Origin: Hortaea werneckii
Lineage: Eukaryota > Ascomycota > Dothideomycetes > Mycosphaerellales > Teratosphaeriaceae
Length of the DNA stretch: 64,000 nucleotides
NCBI GenBank assembly: GCA_037044905.1
Contig: JBAOKB010000154.1
Span: forward strand, 372,001 to 436,000
Direction of reading: 5' to 3'
Below, piece after piece: positions 40,658 to 50,380 of this stretch (positions within the stretch are counted from its first letter, which is position 1; each line of letters begins with the position of its first letter). The notes under the pieces are model-generated. The model was not told where the DNA came from, searched no databases, and saw only the letters and a program-made list of their open reading frames with translations. A program made the translations under genes and the position numbers.

Positions 40658-41719
40658 TTACTCTTTGCAAGCCTCCACGAACTTCTCCTGGCACGCGCTC
40701 GCGGCCTTGGCGAATGGACCGAGTTCATACTCCTTGCCCTTGCCGTCGGGTCCGGAGTCGAAGACCTCGTATGAGAACCAGCTCCGGAACCCCGTCTTCA
40801 GCACCGCTCGCGCGAAGTCCGTCGTAGGGAGGTAGCCTTCGAAGGGCAAGGGCCGGTAGAAGTGGGCCCAATACCCTCGAGGTCTCAGCCCGTCCGTGTC
40901 GTGCTTGGGGAGCGGGCCCGGCTGCACTTTATACGCGTCGGAGATCTGGAGGAGGAAGATCTTGTCGGCCGGCACGGTCGCGCTGAGCTTCTCGCACGAG
41001 ACTTTCCAGTCCTTTTCGACCTGCGCCCGACTGCGCCCGTCTTCCACCATCCCGGACTCCGTCGTCGGGTCCGCCCACTCGCCCCCCGCCGACTGGAACG
41101 TGTCGAGGCAGAGGCCGAAGTTGGGCCGGTCGACCTGCCGGCAGATGTCCCACACGTCCGCCCAGTCGGGCGCGTGCGTCGACCAGCACCAGTTCTCGTA
41201 CGCGATGCGCAGGCCCTTAGCCGCCGCCATGTCCGCCAGCTGGCGCAGGTCGGCCACGAAGCGGCTGCGATCTGTCCCGATCTTCTCTGCCGGCGAATCC
41301 GACGATCCCACCTGCAGCATGTTGCAGCCTGCTGCCTCCATGATCCGCAGCCAGCCTTCCGCCCGCTCCCAGGCATCGCGCCGCTCGGCCGTCCCCTCGG
41401 CCCAGCCTTCGAAGTTCGTGAAGGGCTGCAGCAGCATGATCTCTAGGCCCTTGGCATCGCACATGCTCTTGACCAGCTTTGCGACGGAGCATAGAGTGTC
41501 GTAGTCCTTGGGTTGGACGGCGTCGGTGCTGGACGCATCTTGCTGCTGATGCGGACGGAGATGTTGGGTGGCGAAGGCAAGGAGGTCGGGGAAGCCCAGC
41601 TCGATGCCCCGGAAGCCTGCGGCGCTGATGGCTTCGATCTTCTTGGGCAAGGTGTGTTCGGGTTTGTTGCCGATGGAGACGGTGGCGTAGCTGAGGGGGA
41701 TTCTGTCGAGGCCTTCCAT
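40658..41719 (-). CDS. Sugar-phosphate-isomerase-type TIM barrel, 3-dehydroshikimate dehydratase-like
   Basis: A 353-residue single-exon protein of the AP-endonuclease-2 / xylose-isomerase-like barrel family. The N-terminus SYATVSIGNKPEHTLPKKIE then AAGFRGIELGFPDLL is the first beta-alpha unit as found in fungal 3-dehydroshikimate dehydratases (QutC/QA-4), which convert dehydroshikimate to protocatechuate. Further motifs: GLEIMLLQPFTNFEGW, the metal-ligand Glu in LRIAYENWCWS, FGLCLDTFQSAGGEWADP, FLLQISDAYKV and FSYEVFD with the late Glu. Length fits QutC (about 350). The neighbouring divergent DAHP synthase supports a link to aromatic metabolism. The barrel family is broad, so the substrate is an inference. 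Confidence 0.82.
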   Translation of the reverse strand: MEGLDRIPLSYATVSIGNKPEHTLPKKIEAISAAGFRGIELGFPDLLAFATQHLRPHQQQDASSTDAVQPKDYDTLCSVAKLVKSMCDAKGLEIMLLQPFTNFEGWAEGTAERRDAWERAEGWLRIMEAAGCNMLQVGSSDSPAEKIGTDRSRFVADLRQLADMAAAKGLRIAYENWCWSTHAPDWADVWDICRQVDRPNFGLCLDTFQSAGGEWADPTTESGMVEDGRSRAQVEKDWKVSCEKLSATVPADKIFLLQISDAYKVQPGPLPKHDTDGLRPRGYWAHFYRPLPFEGYLPTTDFARAVLKTGFRSWFSYEVFDSGPDGKGKEYELGPFAKAASACQEKFVEACKE

Positions 41720-42319
41720 CCTGCTTTTTCTTCGGACGTGCTGGCTGGTGGCGTAGATTCTGTCGCTCTGTGAGAGGGTTGAGGCTTTTGTTCAAGCCGG
41801 ACAGTTTTTGGGTTGGTGAGAGGGGAGTGCAGAAGGAAATATGGTGGACTGGATGCTCGGGTTGGTGCTTGTCTTTCCTATGCTTCTCACGTCACCATGA
41901 GCGGGAGGGGTACGGTACATCCGCCATTGAATATGACGTTGATGCTGTTGTTCTTGCACAAGCAGCCACATACATGGACGGCCCACAGTGGGTTTCTCGG
42001 CTTGGTCTACAGTCCATAGAGGTGCTGACGGTCGTCTTGCATCAATCTTAGTATTCACTTGCAGAGGACGGAAGAATTGGTTGTTGTTAGCAGACATCAA
42101 CAACGGCGGATGCAACTGCTTTCACATGTCCCCGCACGGCCCAATGACGACGATGCGGAACGGAGCCGCCAGCCAGCCCCTCGGCGGCCATTCGGCGTAT
42201 TCTGTCGACTCATAGTGAGTTTATTACCCATTGACCTCTCAACTTTTCCTCCCAAGAGACAAACAGTAAACTGTCCTTCTTGATAGTCATCTGGTCGATT
42301 GCACCTCACTTCTGCCATC
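41720..42319. other. Divergent promoter region, dehydratase-like / DAHP synthase
   Basis: 600 bases between divergent starts. I looked for a Gcn4/CpcA site (TGACTCA) and found only near matches such as CGACTCA near 42207. No gene. Confidence 0.5.
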
Positions 42320-43550
42320 ATGTCGGAAGTAAGTACTGCCTGTGAGCCCATTTGAGGCAGACATCCCACTTGTAGCCAACGTATGACGCTGACCGTGGCT
42401 GTCACAGTTCTTCATGCCCAATGCCAACGTTGGTAACCGTGAGAGCAGCGAGGACTGGCGCATCCGGGGCATGACCCCCCTGACATCCCCAGACCTCCTT
42501 CAGCATGAGATTCGCCAGTCCGCAAACTCCAAGAAGACTGTACTGGGTGCTCGTAACGAAGCAGCCGCCGTGGTACAAGGCACAGACGAGAAGAGAAGAC
42601 TGCTAGTGGTGATTGGACCATGCAGTATCCATGATCCGAAGATGGCTTTGGAGTACTGCGACAAGCTGCTGGAGCTGAAGAAGAAGTACGAGGACGACCT
42701 GCTGATCGTGATGAGGTCTTACCTTGAGAAGCCGCGGACGACGGTAGGCTGGAAGGGCCTCGTCAACGACCCGGACATCGACAACACCTTCAACATTAAC
42801 AAGGGCATTCGTGTCTCGCGACAGATGTACCTCGACCTGACGGAGAAGGGCATGCCGATTGCTTCGGAGATGTTGGACCCCATCAGCCCGCAGTTCACAG
42901 CAGACCTGCTTTCTCTCGGAGCTGTCGGCGCACGAACGACCGAGTCGCAAGTTCATCGCGAGCTTGCCTCTGGTCTGTCCTTCCCAGTGGGCTTCAAGAA
43001 CGGCACCGACGGGACATTGGATGTCGCTATTGACGCGATAGGCTCGGTCAAGCATCCCCACCACTTCCTGTCAGTGACGAAGCCTGGCAACGTCGCCATT
43101 GTCGGCACGACCGGCAACGAGGACTGCTTCGTCATCCTCCGCGGCGGCAAGAAGGGCACCAACTACGACGCGCAGTCCATCACGGAGGCCAAGCGGGATC
43201 TGGAGAAGAAGGGTCTCAAGCCCCGTCTCATGGTCGACTGCAGCCACGGCAACAGCGAGAAGAACCACAAGAACCAGCCCAAGGTGGCACACACTCTCGC
43301 GGAGCAGATGAGGGGCGGCGAGGAAGCCGTCATGGGCGTCATGATCGAGAGCAACATCAATGAAGGCGCGCAGAAGGTGCCGGCGGAAGGCAAGGCGGGC
43401 CTGAAATACGGCGTCTCCATCACCGACGCCTGCATTGGCTGGGAAGATACCGAGAAGGTTCTCGCCGAGCTCGCTGACGCTGTCGCTACGAGGCGGTCGA
43501 AGCTCGGTCCCGTGAAGCAGACTGCGAACGGGATGAACGGCCATGCTTAA
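42320..43550 (+). CDS. 3-deoxy-7-phosphoheptulonate (DAHP) synthase, class I
   Basis: The enzyme joins phosphoenolpyruvate and erythrose 4-phosphate in the first step of the shikimate pathway. A 9-nt first exon (ATG TCG GAA, 42320-42328), a 79-nt intron (GTAAGT to TCACAG) and exon 2 at 42408-43550 give 383 residues starting MSEFFMPNANVGNRESSEDW. Conserved segments: VVIGPCSIHDPKMALEYCDK, MRSYLEKPRTTVGWKGLVND, SEMLDPISPQFTADLLSLGA, GARTTESQVHRELASGLSFP with VGFKNGTDGT, HCFVILRGGKKGTNYDA (here DCFVILRGG), VDCSHGNSEKN and MIESNINEGAQ. These match the AROF/G/H-type fungal isozymes (ARO3/ARO4); which feedback inhibitor applies cannot be decided by eye. Complete, with all active-site motifs. Confidence 0.97.
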
Positions 43551-45557
43551 AGAAAAAAGGAAATACTGTAAATTTCACGATGATGTCTTTGAGGCGTGGC
43601 GTTAGGGAGGTTTCAGTAGTGCAGGGGAGTGCAATAAAAGTTCCCATCATGTATCAAATTAGTTTCAAAACTGAGATTGTAGGCAGGTAGTATTTCCAAG
43701 CGCCCTGCGCCACTTCTGCATGAATCGCCTTAAGTTTCCAAATGTTCGATGACGACCAACCGACCTACTTTTTGTGGGTCTCCCTCCGTGGACGAAGGAT
43801 AAAAGATTTTATGATCCAGCAAGTTTCAAGAACAGCACAAGGTTGATGTTCTGCAGAGTCTTGTTCGTGCGTGCCGCAGCGCGCCTATGGTATCTCTGAC
43901 CGGCTTATGCGGAGAGCGGAACCCGAGTAGGTGACTTGACAGCGCGGGTCGGCTTGCACCTGGCCCAACAGTGTGTTTCCTCCCGTTCAATTGGCTAGGA
44001 CGAGCTTCATGCGACATTATGCTTGGAGGACGATAGACCGTCTCCATGAGTATGTCGGTGTGGTCACCTGGTGCACGCTTGGATTGTCACGCTGAGTCGC
44101 AACTCCGAATGTTCTTGTGAGGGTAGCATGTTTTGCACAAAACTCAGGAAGAAAGATATGGAGAAGAAAGAAGGGGGGGAAAAAAAAAAGCTGGCGAGTT
44201 AACACGGCGAGCTCGTCGATGTGGAACTTAAAAGGACAGAAACCACGGAGCGAAAGCCAGCGCCGATCACGCTTATGGATCATGCAGGATCCCAAGTCGC
44301 GGGAGAACTGCAGCATGTCGCACGTGCAGTTCATGCAGCTCACGCACTCATCCGGCTCGCAAATCGTCATATTGGCGCATTGCGCTTTGCGCTTTGCGAT
44401 TTTGGGAACCAACGAAACCTATTTCGGCTCACGAAGAATCTTGATTGGCGTACTACGTATTGAACGCCTCTCATGTATATGCAGCCGGCTTTCTTAGCGA
44501 AGGTTGGCCAGCAGCATGACGTGCCGCAAGGCCTTGCTGAGCTGCCGAAGTTGATCGCAACGATCCAGCAGAGGATGAAAGAGTTGCTAGGTACTATCAC
44601 TTAAACCACACTTGCGCGTCAGCCGCACTGCGTTCAGACGGCAAGGCTGTGTTGCATGAGAGGGTTCTTCGGATCTGGACATAAGACTTGCGCCTGCGCC
44701 TGTGCCTGCTGCGCCTTGCGCCAGTCCATCCCCCCGCTCCTCCCTATGCCTCGTTACACAAGAACCAAGACCTTTCGTCCGATTAAACTTCCTGTGTCCT
44801 GTGGCAGTTGGACTCTCCTCGTCTTTGGGCACCTACTACGTCCGTTGCCTGTCGGTAGTCCCAAGATCACCCGTCCATTATGTTTGATCACTCTCGCTCG
44901 GGGGCGCTGGTGTCACATGTCGTTTGAATTACGACGGCCAAAATGTCATAACGCACAACACGCTCCCTTCCGACTGGTCGGCCTCATCGACGCCGATCTA
45001 GCGGTGAAATGGCCCGCGCTCCCTTTCCGACACAATTGGACAATGACTTGTTCGAATCGCCGACCCTCATCAAACCTCAGGCAAATGTACCATACTGCGT
45101 GACCCTCGAAAATGTTGGGAGAAAGAGCGGTGACACAGTCTCGCCGTCCATGCCGACCGCAGGGCGACGAGTGGGAATCGGGAGGAAACCGTAATGACGA
45201 TGTAACGAATGCCGTCGATGGAAACTCCGTCATTCGCGCCATCAAATTCCCGTTGCCTTTTTCATTGCCTTATTCGATTCGCTGGCGCAGTCCATGGAAG
45301 TGTTCACCGCCAGAAGAGAGTCACTCAGCAGAGGTACAGCCCGCAGTCTAGCACTGTCTCCTATACACAGACGTTCGTAACAGTGGCAGCATTATATAGC
45401 CAGGGATCCGTATTAACATGCTCGTCCGTTCAAGCACAACGTCCTGCGCACTATCACGATGTCTATCCGGCATACTTGTCAGGGGTCACCTCAGCTTAGC
45501 TCGGCATCCAACTGCGTCGCTTGCGACCTTAGTGGAGTCGGGACGGGACAGTCCACC
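43551..45557. other. Gene-poor intergenic region
   Basis: 2 kb downstream of DAHP synthase. Frames such as 44656-45102 (+) are composition artefacts without motifs. An A-run occurs near 44180-44192 and a GCGCTTT micro-repeat near 44386. A 61-codon frame at 45009 could conceivably be an upstream exon of the next gene, but I could not join it. Confidence 0.45.
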
Positions 45558-46117
45558 ATGAACTATGGCCAGCCATACCCCCCGCAGCTTGGAGCAGAAG
45601 CTCAAGACCACGTCCACCCGTCTGCACACGCCGGTAAGAGTTGCTGGTTGGGCCGTCCATTAATTGTCTGACGCAGCAAGCAGTTCACCCTGATATAGCC
45701 TGGTTCAACCAAACCCTGTCATCGGCGCCTCGGAGCCCATTCAGTTGGAGCGACGAGCCCCCGAACAATCGGTACGGCGCGCAAGGAGGTGTCGCATCGC
45801 CAGGTAAGTAAGATCGCAGGATCGATGGAGAAAAGTCAATCGACTGACCTTGAAGGACAGGTCCTGGATACCCTTATCCAACCTCCATCAACATATCCAA
45901 TGCGACAGTCACCGGACAACCAGCCGGCGGAGGGCCTCGCCAGCCTACTTATAACCCGCCAGTGCTCGGTCAACAAAATCCTCCTAATCTTAGGCAAACC
46001 CAACAACGGCAACCACCTACCAACCCACAGCGTCGTCAGCAGGAAGAAGTTGTAGCCCCTTCGACCCAGAGCAGCGCAAAGCGCAGCAAAGAACCCCGTC
46101 GGTCGTCGAAGAAATAA
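45558..46117 (+). CDS. Hypothetical Pro/Gln-rich protein, three exons
   Basis: Exons 45558-45633, 45684-45803 and 45861-46117 are joined by introns of 50 nt (GTAAGA to AAGCAG) and 57 nt (GTAAGT to GGACAG, branch CTGAC). The phase-1 joins close a frame of 151 codons (150 aa). The protein reads MNYGQPYPPQLGAEAQDHVH, then AWFNQTLSSAPRSPFSWSDE, then a Pro/Gln/Asn/Gly-rich tail with NISNATVTGQPAGGGPRQPT, ending KRSKEPRRSSKK. All of it looks disordered, with a basic C-terminus that could be a nuclear localisation signal. The reading frame is open further upstream to an ATG at 45459. No family recognised. Beyond the TAA the same frame reopens at 46151 (see findings), so the 3' end may be incomplete. 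Confidence 0.55.
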
Positions 46118-47215
46118 TCCATCACATCGGCGTTGGAAGGTATTGTTTAGAACAAAGTCCCCACCATTGTACCCACGGCAACCTCTGCACCCTTCGACCG
46201 CCCCCCCGGAGATCAAGTCCATCCAGCACGCAAACCGCCCTTCCAAGTAGTTCCTAGCAGCGATGATGCGGCTCCACAACATCCGGACCCAAAGGTTGGC
46301 CTTGCCGACAAGACTTGTCACATCTGCGCCGCCGCGGCCGCGGGGCTTCTACTACTATTGCTGCTTGTGGCCGGTGGACGGGTGACTCGGAGGCCTGTCG
46401 AACCTAGCAGGATTCCCAAGACTTTGTCTTTTTTTTTTTTTTTGTTTCTTTTTCCTAACCAGTGTGCCTCCCATCTGGCCCTGGAAAAGTTGTATTATAA
46501 CCCTTATGTTGTTTTTCCTTTTTCTCCTTCTTTCTCGCTTCTAGAGGGGGGTAGCACGAAGTGTCTTCCGAGATAAATGTTGTATTAGAACGGCCCTTCT
46601 TTTGTCCTTTTCCAGCTGGCAGTCGTTCCAGAATTTCTTTTTGCCTCCATCTTCCGCCTCTATCCACTTTCTTCCTCATCAAAGACTTCGAAGGACATTT
46701 GGATTCACTATGAGATATCACTCGTGAGCGGCGCCAGAGGAAAAGGAGACCGGTTCGCGCTTGATGCGTCTTCTGTGTGAACGTGTCTGTGCGGAAGTCA
46801 ACAAAGCGAGCAGGGAGCCTTCGTCAAACCCGAGTGAAAATTCCCGCGCGCGGATGTGGACTGTCCATACGTTTGGGGAAGGAGAGCCGTTGAAAGAGTG
46901 TTAAATACCCCAATTCCTTTTTTTCTTTCTTTCTGCTTTTTTTACCGTTTTTTTCTTTTCTTTTCTTTTTTCTTTTTTTAAGAAAAAGGGACCCTCCGGG
47001 AGATTCATCGGCGCATAGTAGACAGAAGAGACGGAAAGGAAAAGGTGAGAAGTTTCGTTAAAAGATAGTTGAACATTATCATTACAGATATACAGTCAAT
47101 CATATCACACTGCGAGCTGTCTGTAAGTACTCATCACCTCCCAATCGCGGGTCTTGGTCCCGAGAAAGGGATTCACTTACTGAGAACCATCTCCCTCAAT
47201 GAAACCGTTCTAAGT
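46118..47215. other. Intergenic, convergent, T-rich tracts
   Basis: 1.1 kb with a 15-base T run (46429-46443) and a T/C-rich stretch at 46915-46985. A frame open from 46151 to 46576 carries a Leu-rich patch but has no clear start. The remainder shows nothing. Confidence 0.5.
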
Positions 47216-47929
47216 CTAGAGCAGAGCTACAGCGGCAAGCCCAGCGCCGAGCAGACCTCCAGCGTACATGGGCGCACCTGTAGCCTTCGCGCCGGAGTCG
47301 CTATCGGTGCCTGTCGCTGCGTCCGCGGCCGCGTCGGTGGCGGAGCTGTATGCGCCCTGGACGTCGGATGTGATGGTGGACACGATGTCTCCGGCATTGT
47401 CGGTCGCAACCTACCAAAACCCGTTAGCAAGCTGGCGTTCTGCGGTATTAAGATCGAATCCACATAGTAGTGACATACCGTATATACGCTGCCGCCTATC
47501 GATGTCACGTCGGTCGCCAAGTCGGTCGCGACGGATTCAGCGCCCGACGTGATGGTCGATACAATGTCTCCGGCATTGTTGGTCGCAACCTACCAGAAAA
47601 ATCGTCAGCAAGCTGGCGTTCCGCTATGTAGAGATAGAAACCACCGGGTAGTAACATACGGTAAACACACTGCCGCCTACAGATGTCACGTCGGTCGCGA
47701 AGGCGGTCGCGGCGGATTCCACTCGGTCCGTCACCGTACTGAATACCCCCTGGCCGCCCGAAGCGACGACTGTGGCCACCGACCCTGCGTTCTCGGTCAC
47801 GTATGTGTAGATGCTGCCGGCGCCGCTGGTGATGTCGTCGACCACCGACTCCACGCCATCCACGATCTCAGTGATCTGCGCGTTCGCGAACGCTGCCGGG
47901 ACGAGGAGGAAAGCGTATGAGGGCTTCAT
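47216..47929 (-). CDS. Secreted, probably GPI-anchored protein built of duplicated exon repeats
   Basis: Three phase-0 exons (47660-47929, 47479-47589, 47216-47410); introns of 70 and 68 nt (GTATGT to GGTAG). Spliced length 191 residues. A signal peptide MKPSYAFLLVPAAFANA comes first. A Ser/Thr/Val/Asp-rich region follows, with a ~37-residue repeat: TENAGSVATVVASGGQG in exon 1, VATNNAGDIVSTITSGAESV in exon 2 and VATDNAGDIVSTITSDVQGA in exon 3. Exons 1 and 2 both end FATDVTSVGGSVFT / LATDVTSIGGSVYT. The C-terminus GAPMYAGGLLGAGLAAVALL is a hydrophobic tail after small residues, as required for a GPI anchor. The pattern fits a fungal cell-surface or cell-wall protein; no enzymatic domain is present. 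Exon 2 plus its intron looks like a duplicated unit. Confidence 0.85.
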
Positions 47930-48026
47930 TGTTGTGGTAGTGGTTAGGTTTTGTGTCGGATAATTCGAGTACGCGGTGAGCTTGTTGTGATGTGAGGGGA
48001 GACTGGTGCCGTATCTTATGCGATCG

Positions 48027-48035
48027 AATATAAAC
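48027..48035 (-). promoter_or_regulatory. TATA-like element upstream of the GPI-type gene
   Basis: On the minus strand this reads GTTTATATT, about 100 bases before the ATG at 47929, a common distance in fungi. Only a short motif match. Confidence 0.25.
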
Positions 48036-48630
48036 TATGTTTACCCAAAGGCGCGTGAAGTGGAAAAAAAGTAGATAGTTAAATGAGCAATTGACGCAAG
48101 AGGCTGCATTTCCTGGTTATATAACAAGTGAGGTACAAGCCGAAAGCACCAACCTACGCCCGGTCCAGGCAAGTGACGTCGTGGGATCAAGGCACAGCCG
48201 GTATGAAGTCGCGGCGGTCTGGCTTAGGCGTGGCTTTGCATACCACCATTATCGACTAGTCTCAATGCTTGCAGGCGTCTGCCTGGTCTAGCTGTCGTCC
48301 ATGCTAGTGTGCGCTGTCAAATCCTTCTCACTGTACCTTGCGTTGGCCTCCGCCGCGCGTGCGTTGTGGCTTGCGCACCTGGTCTTGCGAGTCTGCATAG
48401 GGCTCGTATAGGTACGGGAACTACATCCGCGGAGGTTGACGGGACCGTGGACAAGACGGTCGATTAGAGATTAGATTATCATCTCCAGAGAGACGAGAGA
48501 CCGGGAAAGCTTGAAGTCCAACTTGGCCGGTGACTCGCGCACGCGGTCGGAGCTCGGAGCATCATTACTCAGTTCGGGACGGCAATCCCGATGTTTTCGC
48601 TGTAAATCAATTCGGTCTAATGCGTGCCAT

Positions 48631-48977
48631 TAGAGCCTTTTAGCCACCTTTTTTTGAAGCAAGCAAGCAAGCAACAACCTTCTATAATAGGCAGGTCGGA
48701 GCCTCGGGGGATCTTTTAAAGCCTTTAATTAGCTTAAAACGCAAAGACCTCCTGTTCGACGGCTAAGGCCGAGCTTGCAAAAATCTCGTGCGGATATTGC
48801 GGTAAACTCGCGTTGCTATGCGAAATTTGACGCTAAGTAGCTATCTATCCACAGCAAGGTGCTTGCTATCCGTAGATAGCTAATTAGCGTGCCGACTTAG
48901 GCCTCTTTTGGAAGGTTAACGGCTGAACGACGCCTGCTTGCATGCAGAGCTCTGATTGAGGTGGCTAAAAGGCTCTA
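48631..48977. mobile_element. TA-flanked miniature inverted-repeat element (Tc1/mariner-type MITE candidate)
   Basis: The 19-base sequence TAGAGCCTTTTAGCCACCT (48631-48649) recurs as a perfect inverted copy at 48959-48977. Each arm begins with TA, matching the TA target duplication of Tc1/mariner elements, so the element proper would be 48633-48975 (343 bp). Similarity continues inward in patches (GCAAGCA and AACCTTC on both sides). The interior has no coding capacity. It contains a nested hairpin at 48838-48882 with arms TAGCTATCTA, and an inner AGCAAG-GTG-CTTGCT stem. A non-autonomous DNA transposon is the best reading. Confidence 0.7.
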
Positions 48978-49159
48978 TTGTGTCTCGCATGTGAAAGTCG
49001 ACTTCAGCGGATGCGGCTGGGTGTAGACGCCGCTTCAGGTTCCTACGCTTAGTAGTGAGGCGCAGAAACACCGCGTCATATCCTTGTCCGGTCTCGTCGA
49101 TTCCAATACGCCTTGATAATCACAGCCTGTCTCATATTATAAACAGCAATCCCAGAGTC

Positions 49160-50380
49160 ATGGCCGCATCGCCCGCCCTCGATGTCCCGCCTGAACCACC
49201 ATTCAAACGCCGCAAGACCACCCCAGAGCCGCCTCCCCACACAGAGACATCCGATGATCCGAATTCAATACCTCTCGTCGCCGATCTGTCCGAGCAACTA
49301 GACGCACAGGAACGCAAGAAGTACATCAAAGGGAAGAAGCTCGGCTCCGGTCAGTATGCCGACGTCTTCGAGGCACACCTCATCACCGACACCAAGAAAC
49401 TGGTGGCGATCAAGAAGATCAAAGTCGGGCCCGAAGTCAAAGAATTCGGCATCTCCTACGATTCATTACGCGAGATCAAGTTCCTGCAAGAGCTGGACCA
49501 TCCCAACATCATCAAGCTGCATGCCGTCTTCAGCACCAAGAACCAGAACTTGAACCTCGTGCTTGAGCACCTGCCACAAGGCGATCTGCTGAAGCTGATC
49601 CAAGATACCCAGAGTATCACATACACTCCTGCAGACATCAAAGCATGGATGCTCATGTTACAGCGCGCCATCTACTTCTGTCACGCCAACGGGGTCCTAC
49701 ACCGTGACATCAAGCCAAACAACTTATTAATCGCCGCGAACGGCGAGATCAAATTGGCCGACTTCGGTCTAGCGAGAGCAATGGCAGACCCCTACCAACC
49801 CATGACCTACAACACCGTCACTATCTGGTATCGACCGCCGGAGCTTTTCTTCCAGGCCCAGCATTACGGCGGCGCGGTAGACATCTGGAGCTGCGGGTGC
49901 GTATTCGCGGAGCTGATCTCGCGCGACGTCCTCTTCCGCGCGTGGCCCGAGTCCGAAATCAACATGATCCAGCTGATCTGCGAGAAAGTCGGTACGCCTA
50001 CTGAAGAGAATTGGCCGGGCGTGACGAAACTTAAAGGATACCTCGTCCCGGGCGTGATACCTGTGAAACCCAAGGAAGAGTGGATGGCCGCGTTCAGGTC
50101 GATTGGCGAAATGGGCGTGGATCTGCTGGTGAAGATGCTCATGCTGGATCCGAGGGTGCGGTTGACGGCCGAAGGCGTGCTGAAGCATGAGTTCTGGACT
50201 TCGGAGCCACGGCCGAGTAAATTGGCGAATCTGCCGCGTAAGGGAGGCGGTGCGGAGACGATGGGCGACAGTCTGAAGCAGAGAGGGGGCGAGCTGCCGA
50301 GGGACCCGGAAGCTAATGGGGATGGTGGGGGAAGAGGTGACAAGGTGGCGAGGAAGATCGACTTTGGTGCTATGAGATGA
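49160..50380 (+). CDS. Cyclin-dependent kinase 7 homologue (TFIIH/CAK kinase, Kin28-like)
   Basis: The kinase phosphorylates the RNA polymerase II C-terminal domain (Ser5) as part of TFIIH and may activate other CDKs. Single exon, 406 residues from the ATG at 49160; the frame is open to 49055 but the upstream codons do not resemble the family. Features: Gly-loop LGSGQYADVFEA, catalytic K85 in LVAIKKIKVG, the cyclin-facing helix in SYDSLREIKFLQEL, HRDIKPNN (D183), DFGLARAMADPYQPMTYNTV with D201 and a T-loop threonine at about 216, then WYRPPELFF and DIWSCGCVFAEL. The PNNLL instead of PENLL loop and SREIKFLQEL pattern point to CDK7 rather than CDK1. The C-terminal ~60 residues are Gly/Arg-rich and end KIDFGAMR. 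Confidence 0.93.
   Translation: MAASPALDVPPEPPFKRRKTTPEPPPHTETSDDPNSIPLVADLSEQLDAQERKKYIKGKKLGSGQYADVFEAHLITDTKKLVAIKKIKVGPEVKEFGISYDSLREIKFLQELDHPNIIKLHAVFSTKNQNLNLVLEHLPQGDLLKLIQDTQSITYTPADIKAWMLMLQRAIYFCHANGVLHRDIKPNNLLIAANGEIKLADFGLARAMADPYQPMTYNTVTIWYRPPELFFQAQHYGGAVDIWSCGCVFAELISRDVLFRAWPESEINMIQLICEKVGTPTEENWPGVTKLKGYLVPGVIPVKPKEEWMAAFRSIGEMGVDLLVKMLMLDPRVRLTAEGVLKHEFWTSEPRPSKLANLPRKGGGAETMGDSLKQRGGELPRDPEANGDGGGRGDKVARKIDFGAMR

Larger units (their letters stand above)
47930..49159. other. Divergent promoter region containing an inverted-repeat element
   Basis: 1.2 kb between the GPI-type gene and CDK7. It contains the TA-flanked element at 48631-48977 and a TATA-like stretch near 48028. 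No gene seen. Confidence 0.6.

Noticed and set aside
45020..45070. tRNA-like GTTCGAATC sequence near 45052
   Set aside because: No acceptor stem or D/anticodon arms can be built around it; no tRNA elsewhere in the window either.
44656..45102. 148-codon plus-strand frame
   Set aside because: Cys/Arg/Pro-rich chance frame without motif or neighbours that would explain it.
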